From the NCBI RefSeq assembly GCF_000689415.1, contig NZ_HG322950.1, positions 4,843,501-4,907,500 of the forward strand: 64,000 nucleotides of DNA, given 5' to 3'. Below the pieces are notes generated by a model, which was given only the letters and a program-made list of their open reading frames with translations, was not told the DNA's origin and did not search any database. Positions 7,990 to 17,281 of the stretch are shown piece after piece. Every line of letters begins with the position of its first letter. Position 1 is the first letter of the stretch. Origin of the DNA: Pseudomonas knackmussii B13 (GTDB taxonomy: Bacteria > Pseudomonadota > Gammaproteobacteria > Pseudomonadales > Pseudomonadaceae). The translations under genes were made by a program, and so were the position numbers.

Positions 7990-8901
7990 ATGAGCACCGT
8001 GCAAACCGCTCCCGCCAGCGACCCGAGTCTGGTCTACCCATCGCCGCTGAAGGAGTTCTGGCAAGCCTTCGCGCACAACAAGGGCGCCGTCGGCGGCCTG
8101 CTGTTCATCGCCCTGATCATCTTCTGCGCGCTCTTCGCGCCCTGGGTCGCCCCGCACGACCCGAGCGAGCAGTTCCGCGACTTCCTGCTGCCCCCGCCGG
8201 TGTGGTTGCAGGGCGGCAACGCGCAGTTCCTGCTGGGCACCGACGAAGTCGGCCGCGACATGCTCTCGCGCCTGATGCATGGCGCGCGCCTGTCGCTGCT
8301 GATCGCCCTGAGCTCGGTGGTGATCTCGCTGGTGCCCGGCCTGGTCCTGGGCCTGCTCGCCGGCTTCTCGCCGAACCGCCTGGGCCCGGTGATCATGCGC
8401 CTGATGGACATCATGCTGGCGCTGCCCTCGCTGCTGCTGGCGGTGGCCATCGTCGCCGTCCTCGGCCCGGGCCTGATGAACACCGTGATCGCCATCGCCG
8501 TGGTCTCGTTGCCCTCCTACGTGCGCCTGACCCGTGCCGCGGTGATGAGCGAGCTGAACCGCGACTACGTCACCGCCTCGCGCCTGGCCGGCGCCGGCAC
8601 CCTGCGCCTGATGTTCGTCACCGTGCTGCCCAACTGCATGGCGCCGCTGATCGTGCAGGCCACCCTGAGCTTCTCCTCGGCGATCCTCGACGCCGCCGCC
8701 CTGGGCTTCCTCGGCCTCGGCGTGCAACCGCCGACGCCCGAGTGGGGCACCATGCTGGCCTCCGCCCGCGACTACATCGAGCGCGCCTGGTGGGTGGTGA
8801 GCCTGCCCGGCCTGACCATCCTGCTCAGCGTCCTGGCGATCAACCTGGTCGGCGACGGCCTGCGCGATGCGCTGGACCCGAAACTGAAGAGCGCGGCGTG
8901 A
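7990..8901 (+). CDS. dppC: Dipeptide ABC transporter permease DppC
   Basis: A 303-residue inner-membrane partner of DppB. It carries an OppC_N-type cytoplasmic N-terminus, a first transmembrane helix at about 35-58, the conserved LLGTDEVGRDMLSRL segment, and a permease domain with the EAA loop (NRDYVTASRLAGAGTLRLMF, about 187-206). It starts 10 bases after dppB with a GAGGAG site, indicating translational coordination. The two permeases form the heterodimeric channel energised by DppD and DppF. Confidence 0.94.
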   Translation: MSTVQTAPASDPSLVYPSPLKEFWQAFAHNKGAVGGLLFIALIIFCALFAPWVAPHDPSEQFRDFLLPPPVWLQGGNAQFLLGTDEVGRDMLSRLMHGARLSLLIALSSVVISLVPGLVLGLLAGFSPNRLGPVIMRLMDIMLALPSLLLAVAIVAVLGPGLMNTVIAIAVVSLPSYVRLTRAAVMSELNRDYVTASRLAGAGTLRLMFVTVLPNCMAPLIVQATLSFSSAILDAAALGFLGLGVQPPTPEWGTMLASARDYIERAWWVVSLPGLTILLSVLAINLVGDGLRDALDPKLKSAA

Positions 8902-8992
8902 GGACGACGACCATGAAGACCTTCCCGCGCTGCGCAGGAGCGAACCTGCACGCACCCCACACCAATAAGAAATGCCTGATGGAGACCGCCGT

Positions 8993-9972
8993 ATGAGCCT
9001 CCTCGAACTGAAGAACCTCTCGGTGCGCTTCGGCGGCGCCGACGCCGTACCCGTGGTCGACGGCCTCGACCTGAGCGTCGACAAGGGCGAAGTGCTGGCC
9101 ATCGTCGGCGAGTCCGGCTCCGGCAAGTCGGTGACCATGATGGCGCTGATGGGCCTGATCGACGCCCCCGGCAAGGTCACCGCCGAGCGCATGCGCTTCG
9201 ACGGCACCGACATGCTCAAGCTCAAGGGCCGCGAGCGCCGCCGCATCGTCGGCAAGGACATCGCCATGGTCTTCCAGGACCCGATGACCGCGCTCAACCC
9301 CAGCTACACGGTCGGCTACCAGATCGAGGAAGTGCTGCGCCTGCACCTCGGCCTGCGCGGCAAGGCCGCCCGCCAGCGCGCCATCGAGTTGCTCGAACGG
9401 GTCGAGATCCCCGGGGCCGCGCAGCGCCTGGACGCCTACCCGCACCAGCTGTCCGGCGGCATGAGCCAGCGCGTGGCAATCGCCATGGCCATTGCCGGCG
9501 AGCCCAAGCTGCTGATCGCCGACGAGCCGACCACTGCGCTGGACGTGACCATCCAGGCGCAGATCATGGAGCTGCTGCTGAACCTGCAGCGCGACCAGGG
9601 CATGGCGCTGATCCTGATCACCCACGACCTCGCCGTGGTCGCCGAAACCGCCCAGCGCGTTTGCGTGATGTACGCCGGCCAGGCGGTGGAGATCGGCGAA
9701 GTGCCGACACTGTTCGACCTGCCGACCCATCCATACACCGAGGCGCTGCTCAAGGCCATTCCGGAGCACAGCCAGGGCGCCGAGCGCCTGGCCACCCTGC
9801 CCGGCATCGTCCCCGGCCGCTACGACCGTCCACAGGGTTGCCTGCTGTCGCCGCGCTGCCCGTACGTGCACGACAACTGCCGCAGCACCCGCCCTGCCCT
9901 GCAGGCGCATGAACGTGGCGCGGTGCGCTGCTTCTACCCGCTGAACCTGATTGCCAAAGCCGAGGTGGCCCG

Positions 9973-9976
<4 letters not shown>
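8993..9976 (+). CDS. dppD: Dipeptide ABC transporter ATPase DppD
   Basis: A 327-residue ABC ATPase. Walker A is GESGSGKS at 39-46, the Q-loop FQDPMTALNP at about 95-104, the signature LSGGMSQ at 154-160 and Walker B LLIADEP at 174-180, followed by the HDLAVVAE switch. The C-terminal oligopeptide-transporter extension holds a Cys cluster (CLLSPRCPYVHDNC) of the type that binds an iron-sulfur cluster in DppD. A 7-codon upstream extension to 8972 is possible, but TGGAGA lies just before 8993. A 91-bp spacer with no gene separates it from dppC. Confidence 0.93.
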
Positions 9977-10944
<968 letters not shown>

Positions 10945-11009
10945 GCAACGCCTGGGCTGAGTGTCTAGTCCTGAAATAGGTTTACACCTCTCAGGCCATG
11001 CTCCAGACC

Positions 11010-11807
11010 TCAGAACGCCCGATGCACCGCATCGGGCGTTTTGTATTTCAGGGCCAGGTGAGGGCGCTCGCGGTTATAGATGTCGACGGCTTCACGCACC
11101 ATGCGGCGCGCCTGCGCGAGGTCGGCGGGAGGATGCTCCAGCAACTCGTTCTTCAGGATGCCGTTGACGCGCTCAGCCAGCGCATTCTGGTAACAGTCGT
11201 AGCCGTCGGTCATCGAGCAGATTGCTCCGTGCTGCGCGTGCAGGCGTTGGTAAAGCCCCGAGCAGTACTGAATTCCTCGGTCGGAGTGATGCACCAGGGG
11301 TTCCTGCGTCGTGCGGCGCCGCAGGGCCTGGCTGTAGGCATGGGCCACCGACTCGGCGTGCAGGCTGTCGTGGACGTGATGGCCGACGATCTTGCGCGAA
11401 TAGGCGTCGGTGACCAGGCTCAGGTACAGCGGGCCGCTCTGGCTGGGCAGATAGGTGATGTCGGCAACCCAGACGCGCTCCGGCGCATCGGGCAAGACCT
11501 GTTGCGGCCCTGGCTTGAGCAGATTGGGATGGCGATGGAACCGGTGAAAACTGTGGGTGGTCTTGTGGTACGCCCGCTTGGGTCGAACCAGCAGGCGGTG
11601 CTCGGCCAGCACCCGGAACAGGCGATCGCGCCCAACTCGCAACGCGGCTTCCGCTTGCTGCTGCAACAGATAATGCAGCTTGCGTGCTCCCAGGCGCGGC
11701 TGACGCATCCGTACCTGCCGCACGAACTGGGCGATCTGTCGATCCTGCTGGCTGCGCTGATCCGCCGCCCGGTTGCGCTGGTAGTACGCCTGGCGGCTGA
11801 TGCCCAT
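11010..11807 (-). CDS. IS3-family transposase OrfB (DDE integrase domain)
   Basis: The catalytic part of the transposase. Residue positions counted from the ATG at 11807 give a complete DD(35)E triad: D116 (VWVADITYL), D176 (VHHSDRGIQY) and E212 (NALAERVNG), with the usual K/R-rich tail. An HTH_21-type segment precedes the rve core. It is probably made mainly as an OrfAB fusion by -1 frameshifting from orfA: the orfB frame is open back to the slippery site at 11873-11879 without a stop. The product would cut and join the IS ends. Confidence 0.92.
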   Translation of the reverse strand: MGISRQAYYQRNRAADQRSQQDRQIAQFVRQVRMRQPRLGARKLHYLLQQQAEAALRVGRDRLFRVLAEHRLLVRPKRAYHKTTHSFHRFHRHPNLLKPGPQQVLPDAPERVWVADITYLPSQSGPLYLSLVTDAYSRKIVGHHVHDSLHAESVAHAYSQALRRRTTQEPLVHHSDRGIQYCSGLYQRLHAQHGAICSMTDGYDCYQNALAERVNGILKNELLEHPPADLAQARRMVREAVDIYNRERPHLALKYKTPDAVHRAF

Positions 11808-11830
11808 GAACTGGCAAGCCCTGCTAACAC

Positions 11831-12232
11831 TCAGCGCTTGGACTTGCCTTTGCGTGAGGACTTGCCGGGACGCTTTTTTACGATCGAAACGCCGTAGTCA
11901 TTCTTCAGCACATTCACCACGGCCTCGAAGAACTGCGCCTTCTGGCTCATCACCTCAAGCTGCTGCTCGAGTTCCTTGATGCGTTGTTCCGGGGTCAATG
12001 GCAATTTCGGGGTATTCATATCCGGGCTCCGAGCCTTTCGAAGGGAGGCGCCCTGGTTCCAGTCCTGCCGGCCATGCTTGCGTAACCACACCAGCACCGT
12101 CGAGCGGCCCTGGATGCCATAGCGGGCCTGAGCCTCCTTGTAGCTCATTTCTCCTTTTTCGACCTGGTCGACCACCGCCAGTTTAAAAGCCAGCGTGTAA
12201 TCACGCTGGCTGCGACGAACACCTTCTGCCAT
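11831..12232 (-). CDS. IS3-family OrfA (HTH DNA-binding protein)
   Basis: A 133-residue protein with an N-terminal helix-turn-helix (LAFKLAVVDQVEKGEMSYKE) that recognises the IS ends and a leucine-zipper-like coiled coil (EQRIKELEQQLEVMSQKAQF) for multimerisation, as usual for OrfA. I chose the ATG at 12232 because CAGGAG precedes it; the frame is open further upstream but would run through the terminal repeat. Near its 3' end lies A AAA AAG (11879-11873, codons Val-Lys-Lys), the classic IS3 -1 frameshift site. Confidence 0.9.
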   Translation of the reverse strand: MAEGVRRSQRDYTLAFKLAVVDQVEKGEMSYKEAQARYGIQGRSTVLVWLRKHGRQDWNQGASLRKARSPDMNTPKLPLTPEQRIKELEQQLEVMSQKAQFFEAVVNVLKNDYGVSIVKKRPGKSSRKGKSKR

Positions 12233-12294
12233 CGGGGGCTCTCCTGAAATAAGGGCGAAGGTGTAAACCTTATTCAGGACGGGACAGAGAAACG

Positions 12295-12333
12295 AAAAAG
12301 GCGGCTGGCGCGTATGTGCCAGCCGCCTTTTTT
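12295..12333. terminator. Bidirectional terminator between the IS and the crotonase gene
   Basis: An A-rich run, a stem GGCGGCTGGC / GCCAGCCGCC with loop GCGTATGT, then TTTTTT. It can end transcription from either side. It serves the crotonase gene and was probably also the dppF terminator before the IS inserted 9 bases away. Confidence 0.85.
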
Positions 12334-12341
12334 CATGCCCG

Positions 12342-13109
12342 TCAGAACTTGCCGTGACGCCCCTCGCCGCGGGCGAAGCGCTGCGCGCCGGCCTGCGTCT
12401 CGCCACTGCGGATGACCATCAGGCCGCCCTGGAACTCGTTGGCCATCGCCACGTCGAGCGAGTGGTTCCACTGCGTGTAGACGCTGTCGCGGTCGGCGAG
12501 CATGCAGCCCTGGGGAAACTCGGCGATCTCCCGTGCCAAGTCCTCGGCCGCGGCGCGCGCCTCGCCCTTGGCCACCACACGGTTGGCCAGGCCCATGTTC
12601 AAGGCCTCCTGCGCGGCCACCGGGCGGCCGGTAAGGATCAGGTCGAGCGCCCGTCCCTGGCCAACGAGACGCGGCAAGCGCACGGTGCCACCGTCGATCA
12701 GCGGCACGCCGAAGCGCCGGCAGAACACCCCGCACACCGCGTCCTCGGCCATCACCCGCAGGTCGGCGAGCAGCGCCAGCTCAAGGCCGCCGGCCACGGC
12801 GTAGCCCTCGATGGCGGCTATCAGCGGCTTGGACAGGTGCATCCGGCTCGGCCCCATGGGCGCGTCACCTTCCATCTCCAGGCGATTGCGCCTTTCACTG
12901 TCTTCGGCGACTGCGGTGAGGTCGGCGCCGGCGCAGAAGGTGCCGCCCGCGCCGGTGAGCACCGCGACGCGCGCCTCGGGATCCGCCTCGAAGGCGCGGA
13001 AGGCTTCGCTGAGCGCGTCCGCCGTGGGCCGGTCGACGGCATTGCGCGCCGCCGGGCGATCGATGATCAGGGTGGTTACCGGGCCATTCTTCTCGACGAT
13101 CACACTCAT
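12342..13109 (-). CDS. Enoyl-CoA hydratase/isomerase (crotonase) family protein
   Basis: A 255-residue crotonase-fold protein. Oxyanion-hole segments are visible: FCAGADL at about 58-64 and AVAGGLELAL at 104-113. The region that in classical hydratases carries the first catalytic Glu (PE before the GGT loop) reads FGVPLIDGGTVRLPRL here, so that Glu is missing. True hydratase activity is therefore uncertain, and isomerase or other CoA chemistry is possible. The start is the ATG at 13109 after GGAGTCC; the frame is open far upstream but codes nothing recognisable. It follows the SDR gene in the same direction, beyond a terminator-like hairpin. Confidence 0.8.
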   Translation of the reverse strand: MSVIVEKNGPVTTLIIDRPAARNAVDRPTADALSEAFRAFEADPEARVAVLTGAGGTFCAGADLTAVAEDSERRNRLEMEGDAPMGPSRMHLSKPLIAAIEGYAVAGGLELALLADLRVMAEDAVCGVFCRRFGVPLIDGGTVRLPRLVGQGRALDLILTGRPVAAQEALNMGLANRVVAKGEARAAAEDLAREIAEFPQGCMLADRDSVYTQWNHSLDVAMANEFQGGLMVIRSGETQAGAQRFARGEGRHGKF

Positions 13110-13130
13110 GGCGGACTCCAGGGCTGACGG

Positions 13131-13160
13131 AAAAAGCGAAGGCCGGCTTGCGCCGGCCTT
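13131..13160 (-). terminator. Terminator-like hairpin after the SDR gene
   Basis: On the minus strand, AAGGCCGGC-GCAA-GCCGGCCTT is followed by CGCTTTTTCC. The U-tract starts a few bases late, so termination may be partial, allowing some read-through into the crotonase gene. Confidence 0.6.
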
Positions 13161-13225
13161 CCACCTTACTGCGTCGCGTCGCGGGCGGCAGCCCTCTGGC
13201 CGTTCCGCCCGTCCGCTTGTCCCGA

Positions 13226-14137
13226 TCAGCCGACGTATTTCTGCAGGTTGGCCATCATCTCGCGCAGCGCCTCGACGTTGTCCGCCGGGTGCACGGCGTC
13301 CTCGAAGCTGGTGATCTGCTGCCAGTGGGCAGCCACATCCTCGGCATCGAAGCCTTCGCGCGGATCGAAGCCGAAGCCCAGGCTGCGCTCCCAGCGCACC
13401 TTGCCCATCCAGCCGCCGCCGACCTCGAACAGGCCGGAGGTTTCCTGGCACTGCTCGCTGCCCAGGTACACCACCAGCGGGCTGACCAGCTCGGGCTTGA
13501 GCTGCTCGAACACCTGCGGCGGGATCAGGCCTTCGGTCATGCGGGTGCCGCCGGTGGGGGCGATGGCGTTGACGAAGATGTTGTTCTTGCGGCCTTCCAG
13601 CGCCAGGTTGCGGGTCAGGCCGTAGAGGCCGAGCTTGGCCATGCCGTAGTTGGACTGGCCGAAGTTGCCGTAGATGCCCGAGGTGGACGCAGTGAAGATC
13701 ACCCGGCCGTAGCCCTGCTCGCGCATCAGCGGCCAGGCGGCGCGGGTCACCTTGTAGGCGCCTTCGACGTGGACCTTGTAGACCAGGTCCCAGTCGGCGT
13801 CTTCCATCTTGTGGAAGGTCTTGTCGCGCAGGATGCCGGCGTTGTTCACCACCACGTCGATGCGGCCGAACTCTTCCACGGCCTGGCGGACGATCTTGTC
13901 GCCGTCGGTGACCGAGTCATGGTTGGCGATTGCGGTGCCGCCGGCGGCGCGGATCTCCGCGACCACACGGTCGGCCGCCGAGGCGTTGGCGCCTTCGCCA
14001 TGGGTGCTGCCGCCCAGGTCGTTCACCACCACCTTGGCGCCATGCTTGGCGAACAGCAGGGCGTGGGCACGACCGAGGCCGCCGCCAGCGCCGGTGACGA
14101 TCACGACCTTGTCATCGAAACGCAGGGCATCACTCAT
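13226..14137 (-). CDS. Short-chain dehydrogenase, (3R)-hydroxyacyl-CoA dehydrogenase / MFE-2 type
   Basis: A 303-residue NAD(P)-dependent SDR. The cofactor loop TGAGGGLG is at 15-22, NNAG at 98-101, the catalytic Ser in FTASTSG near 151-153, and YGMAK with Tyr164 and Lys168. The VVVNDLGGS...ANYDSV-like segment after beta-2 and the roughly 50-residue C-terminal extension are those of the hydroxyacyl-CoA dehydrogenase domain of peroxisomal multifunctional enzyme 2. It is likely a beta-oxidation-type hydroxyacyl-CoA dehydrogenase, consistent with the neighbouring crotonase. GGAGTTCC precedes the ATG. Confidence 0.82.
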   Translation of the reverse strand: MSDALRFDDKVVIVTGAGGGLGRAHALLFAKHGAKVVVNDLGGSTHGEGANASAADRVVAEIRAAGGTAIANHDSVTDGDKIVRQAVEEFGRIDVVVNNAGILRDKTFHKMEDADWDLVYKVHVEGAYKVTRAAWPLMREQGYGRVIFTASTSGIYGNFGQSNYGMAKLGLYGLTRNLALEGRKNNIFVNAIAPTGGTRMTEGLIPPQVFEQLKPELVSPLVVYLGSEQCQETSGLFEVGGGWMGKVRWERSLGFGFDPREGFDAEDVAAHWQQITSFEDAVHPADNVEALREMMANLQKYVG

Positions 14138-14277
14138 GGTTGGAACTCCGTGGCAGGTAAGTATTTATCGAGTGTCGGGCAAGCGAATTTCGGTCACAAC
14201 CAAGACGCCGGACCTGAATGGTGCTCGATAACGCGAGGGGATGATGCCGGCGCACCGGCACCCGCCCCACGCGGGTT

Positions 14278-15171
14278 TCAGGCGCGCTTGGCGAGCGGGG
14301 CGAGGCGTTCGCGGAACGCCAGGTAGTGCGCCAGCACCTGCTCCGGGGCCTCGGTCTGCGGGTAGTGGCCGATGCCCTCGAGCATCACCGTGTCCGGCTG
14401 GGGAATCAGCTCGCGGTAACGCTCGACCATGTGCGCGCCGGAAATCGGATCGACCGGCCCGTCGATCAGGCGTAGCGGCACGCGGGTCTTCTGCATGGCG
14501 CCGACCCAGCGCTCGCGGTGTTCGCGGCGGTCGAGGATGTAGTGGATCAGCCGGTGCATCACCTTCGGCCCGTCGTTGAAGGCGATCAGGCTCCAGAACG
14601 CGTCCAGCTCATCGCTGCTGGGCTGGGTGCGCGGACCGAACACCTTGGCGAAGTTGGCGGCCAGCTTGGCGCGGTCGAAGAAGCGTCCGAAGAAGCCGCC
14701 CAGCGGACTGAGCAGCAGCTTCTGCGAGAGCACCGCGCGATGCGTCTCGGGGAACAAACCGCCATTGAGGAACACGCAGGAAGCGAGGCGGAATTTTCCG
14801 TTCTCGTGCCGCGCCAACAACTCCTGCGCAACGCTGTTGCCGTAGTCGTGGACCAGCAGGTGCACCGGCTCGTGCACGTCCAGGTGCCGCAACAGGGCTT
14901 CCTGCAGATCGGCCTGTTCGAGGATGCGGTAGTCATGCTTGCGCGGTTTCGCCGAGTCGCCGAAACCGAGCATGTCGCAGACCATCACCCGGTAGCGCGC
15001 GGTCAGCGGCTGCCACAGGTAGTGCCAGTCCCAGGCGGCGGTGGGAAAACCATGGATCAGCAGCAGCGGTTCGCCGCTGCCGGCCGACCAGTAACGGATG
15101 GCGTGGCCGTTGAAATCGAAGGTGCTCCCCTGGGCGCGCCAGTCGCCCAGGGGAATGCCGGCCAGGCCCAT
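14278..15171 (-). CDS. Alpha/beta hydrolase, epoxide hydrolase / haloalkane dehalogenase type
   Basis: A 297-residue alpha/beta hydrolase. HGFP at 40-43 gives the oxyanion-hole turn. The nucleophile elbow reads VHDYGNS with Asp109 rather than Ser, which places it with epoxide hydrolases and haloalkane dehalogenases. GPVDPIS carries the probable acid and GIGHYPQTE has the catalytic His near 269. The ATG at 15171 overlaps the stop of the upstream aldolase gene (TGATG), so the two proteins are probably translated together. The substrate is unknown. P. aeruginosa has a similar epoxide-hydrolase/aldolase pair. Confidence 0.82.
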   Translation of the reverse strand: MGLAGIPLGDWRAQGSTFDFNGHAIRYWSAGSGEPLLLIHGFPTAAWDWHYLWQPLTARYRVMVCDMLGFGDSAKPRKHDYRILEQADLQEALLRHLDVHEPVHLLVHDYGNSVAQELLARHENGKFRLASCVFLNGGLFPETHRAVLSQKLLLSPLGGFFGRFFDRAKLAANFAKVFGPRTQPSSDELDAFWSLIAFNDGPKVMHRLIHYILDRREHRERWVGAMQKTRVPLRLIDGPVDPISGAHMVERYRELIPQPDTVMLEGIGHYPQTEAPEQVLAHYLAFRERLAPLAKRA

Positions 15172-15947
15172 CACTCGGCGTACCCGGGCATCTGCTGGTC
15201 GAGCTTGCGCAGCAGCGCCGGCCAGGCCAGTTGCCCGCCCATGCCCTGCTTGCTGCGGGTGACGCCGGCGACCATCGCCTTGGCGCCATCGAGGATCTGC
15301 TGCGGAATGTGGATAAGTTCGACACCACCGCTCTGCGCCATGATCTGCGCCTCGCAGGCGCGCTGCAGGGTGAACATGCCGAGGAAGGCGTCGGCGATGG
15401 TCGGGAAGGCGGTGAGCAGGCCGTGGTTGGGCAGGATCATGAAGTTCTTGTCGCCCAGGTCGGCCTGCAGGCGGCCTTTCTCGTCATGGTTCAGCGCCAC
15501 GCCTTCGTAGCCGTGGTAGGCCAGGCTCGAGAGCACGAACAGCGACTGCTGCGACAGCGGCAGCAGGCCCTGCTTCTGCGCCGAAACGGCGATGCCGGCG
15601 GCGGTGTGGATGTGCAGCACGCAATCGACGTCGTCGCGCACTTCATGCACGGCGCTGTGGATGGTGTAGCCGGCCGGGTTGATGTCGTAGGGGCTATCCA
15701 TCAGCTTCTTGCCGGAGAGATCGACCTTCACCAGGCTGGAAGCGGTGATCTCGTGGAACATCATGCCGTACGGGTTGATGAGGAAATCGTGGGTGCCCGG
15801 CACTCGCGCGGAGATGTGGGTGAAGATCAGGTCGTCCCAGCCGTGCAGGGCGATCAGCCGGTAGCAGGCGGCGAGATTCACGCGGGTCTGCCATTCGGCC
15901 TCGGATACCTGGTCCTTGACGGAAGGAGCGGGAGTGGCGGCATTCAT
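15171..15947 (-). CDS. Class II aldolase/adducin family protein
   Basis: A 258-residue class II aldolase-fold protein of the FucA/RhaD/adducin superfamily. Visible elements are NPYGMMFHEI (substrate-binding loop), HIHTAAG with the His-x-His metal ligands, and LPNHGLL with the third His. The domain usually performs zinc-dependent aldol cleavage or epimerisation, but many paralogues are uncharacterised. I chose the ATG at 15947 because GAGGACAG sits 8 bases upstream; a second ATG at 15962 overlaps that site. It is the first gene of a two-gene unit with the hydrolase. Confidence 0.8.
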   Translation of the reverse strand: MNAATPAPSVKDQVSEAEWQTRVNLAACYRLIALHGWDDLIFTHISARVPGTHDFLINPYGMMFHEITASSLVKVDLSGKKLMDSPYDINPAGYTIHSAVHEVRDDVDCVLHIHTAAGIAVSAQKQGLLPLSQQSLFVLSSLAYHGYEGVALNHDEKGRLQADLGDKNFMILPNHGLLTAFPTIADAFLGMFTLQRACEAQIMAQSGGVELIHIPQQILDGAKAMVAGVTRSKQGMGGQLAWPALLRKLDQQMPGYAE

Positions 15948-16065
15948 GGGGGCTGTCCTCATCGGTTGTTGTTGTTCGATGGGGGCAGTCTAGTGAGACG
16001 TGGATGACGGAACTGTCGGGGGTCTGACAGTCCCATCCTATGAATGATGAGGAATTCCAGGATGC

Positions 16066-16130
16066 GTAGGATGGGTTGAGGTACGAAACCCATGCGGCAT
16101 GGGTTTCGCTCCGCTCAACGCCATCCTAAC
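16066..16130. repeat. Long imperfect palindrome, REP-like element (GTAGGATGGG family)
   Basis: GTAGGATGGGTTGAG ... ACCCATG-CGG-CATGGGTTT ... CTCAACGCCATCCTAAC forms a nested hairpin of about 65 bases between the aldolase promoter side and the cidB end. It is a different repeat family from the TAGGAGCGG REPs in this window. It may terminate cidB transcription weakly. Confidence 0.7.
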
Positions 16131-16133
16131 AAG

Positions 16134-16820
16134 CTACAGGCAGAGCGCCACGGCCGGCGCCAACAGCAAGTTGAACAACCCGGTAAGGACCATCAGCAGC
16201 CCCGCGGTGGAACCTTCCTCGCCACCAAACTCATAAGCCCGGCTAGTGCCGGCACCGTGCGCGCCGACACCCAGCAGCGCGCCGCGGGCGAGGGTCGAGC
16301 GCAGCGGCAGCAGCTTCATCAGCAGGCCGCCGGCCAGGGCGCCGAACACCCCGGTGATCATCACGAAGGCAGCGGTTAGCTCCGGCACACCGCCGAGGTC
16401 GTGGGACATCTCCATCGCCAGCGGCGTGGTGATCGAGCGCGGCACCAGCGACAGCGCCACCTGGTTGTCCAGCGCCAGCGCATTGGCCAGCGCCCAGGAA
16501 CTGCCGATGGCAACTGCAGAACCGGCGAACATACCGACTAGCAAGGCCGGCCAGTTGCGGGCGAGCAACGCACGCTGCTGCCAGATCGGCACGGCGAACG
16601 CCACGGTGGCCGGGCCGAGCAGCGCCACCAGCCAGTTGGTGTCGCGGGAATAGTCGGCGTACTGCGCGTGCAGCGGGATCGCAACGGCGAACAGCAGCGC
16701 GGGGACGAACACGATGGGCGCGAATCCGTACCAGCGCACGCGCTGGTAAAGCTGACGGCTGAACAGGTAGCCGCCCAGGGTCAGCGCCAACCAGAACAGG
16801 GCTTGCTTATCGAGACTCAT
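16134..16820 (-). CDS. cidB: CidB/LrgB family membrane protein
   Basis: A 228-residue polytopic inner-membrane protein of the LrgB/CidB/YohK family. It is mostly hydrophobic, and its diagnostic signatures are LVPRSITTPLAM (about 135-146) and LGVGAHGAGTSRA near 195-207. CidA/CidB proteins are described as holin/antiholin-like or as metabolite exporters linked to overflow metabolism and autolysis. It overlaps cidA by 14 bases and has GGAGG just before its ATG. The divergent LysR gene is the probable regulator. Confidence 0.88.
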   Translation of the reverse strand: MSLDKQALFWLALTLGGYLFSRQLYQRVRWYGFAPIVFVPALLFAVAIPLHAQYADYSRDTNWLVALLGPATVAFAVPIWQQRALLARNWPALLVGMFAGSAVAIGSSWALANALALDNQVALSLVPRSITTPLAMEMSHDLGGVPELTAAFVMITGVFGALAGGLLMKLLPLRSTLARGALLGVGAHGAGTSRAYEFGGEEGSTAGLLMVLTGLFNLLLAPAVALCL

Positions 16821-17184
16821 GGCGCAACCTCCAGCGGTACATCCCTTCGACCGACAGCGCGGTGACCAGCATCACCAGCAAGGTGCTGCACATGATCACC
16901 AGGAGAATCTTCCAACCCTCGCTGCGCAGCAGCGGGCCATAGTCCAGCAGGCTCATCAGCGCCGGGATGAAGAACAGCAGCATCTCCGCCAGCAGCAGAC
17001 CGGCGCCGCCCTGCAGCAGGCTCGGGCGGATCGCCCCGCTGGCGAACAACGCGAGCAGCAGGCCCAGGCCGATCACCCCGCCCGGCAGCGGCAGGCCGGC
17101 GGCCTTGGCCAGCCATCCGCCGAACCACCAGATGGCGGTCAGTGCTGCGAGTTCGAGGCTCAGACGAGCGATGCGACGGATCAT
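16807..17184 (-). CDS. cidA: CidA/LrgA family holin-like membrane protein
   Basis: A 125-residue protein with four predicted membrane helices and a short charged C-terminus (YRWRLRHESR), as in CidA/LrgA. The conserved LPLPGGVIGLGLLL segment (about 31-44) and LLFFIPA (about 69-75) are visible. It is the first gene of the cidAB pair and is divergent from a LysR regulator, the usual arrangement of this module in Pseudomonas and Gram-positive bacteria. Confidence 0.88.
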   Translation of the reverse strand: MIRRIARLSLELAALTAIWWFGGWLAKAAGLPLPGGVIGLGLLLALFASGAIRPSLLQGGAGLLLAEMLLFFIPALMSLLDYGPLLRSEGWKILLVIMCSTLLVMLVTALSVEGMYRWRLRHESR

Positions 17185-17252
17185 TTCGGGTGCCTGCCTG
17201 GCATGGGTTCGGGATGGCGTTCAGGATAAGTCCGGGGCTACCATCCCCAAAA

Positions 17253-17263
17253 CGAATTGTTCG
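17253..17263. promoter_or_regulatory. Candidate LysR operator in cidA-LysR intergenic region
   Basis: CGAATTGTTCG, a short dyad with a 3-base centre, lies 19 bases before the LysR ATG and about 70 bases before cidA. The position suits autoregulation by the LysR protein. It is a weak call because only one site is visible. Confidence 0.3.
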
Positions 17264-17281
17264 AATCGGAGTCATTCCAGA

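Larger units (their letters stand above)
10962..12286 (-). mobile_element. Intact IS3-family insertion sequence (1325 bp)
   Basis: The element is bounded by 27-bp imperfect terminal inverted repeats (10962-10988 and 12260-12286), both with a TGTC terminus and a TTTACACC inner end when read inward. It is flanked by a 3-bp direct duplication, GAG, at 10959-10961 and 12287-12289. It holds overlapping orfA and orfB with a canonical slippery heptamer and an intact DDE triad, so it looks transposition-competent. A 3-bp duplication is usual for several IS3 subgroups. I do not assign an ISfinder name. Confidence 0.93.

Noticed and set aside
10998..11897. 299-codon plus-strand frame across the IS
   Set aside because: Antisense to the orfB/orfA transposase genes, which have a complete DDE triad and frameshift site on the minus strand.
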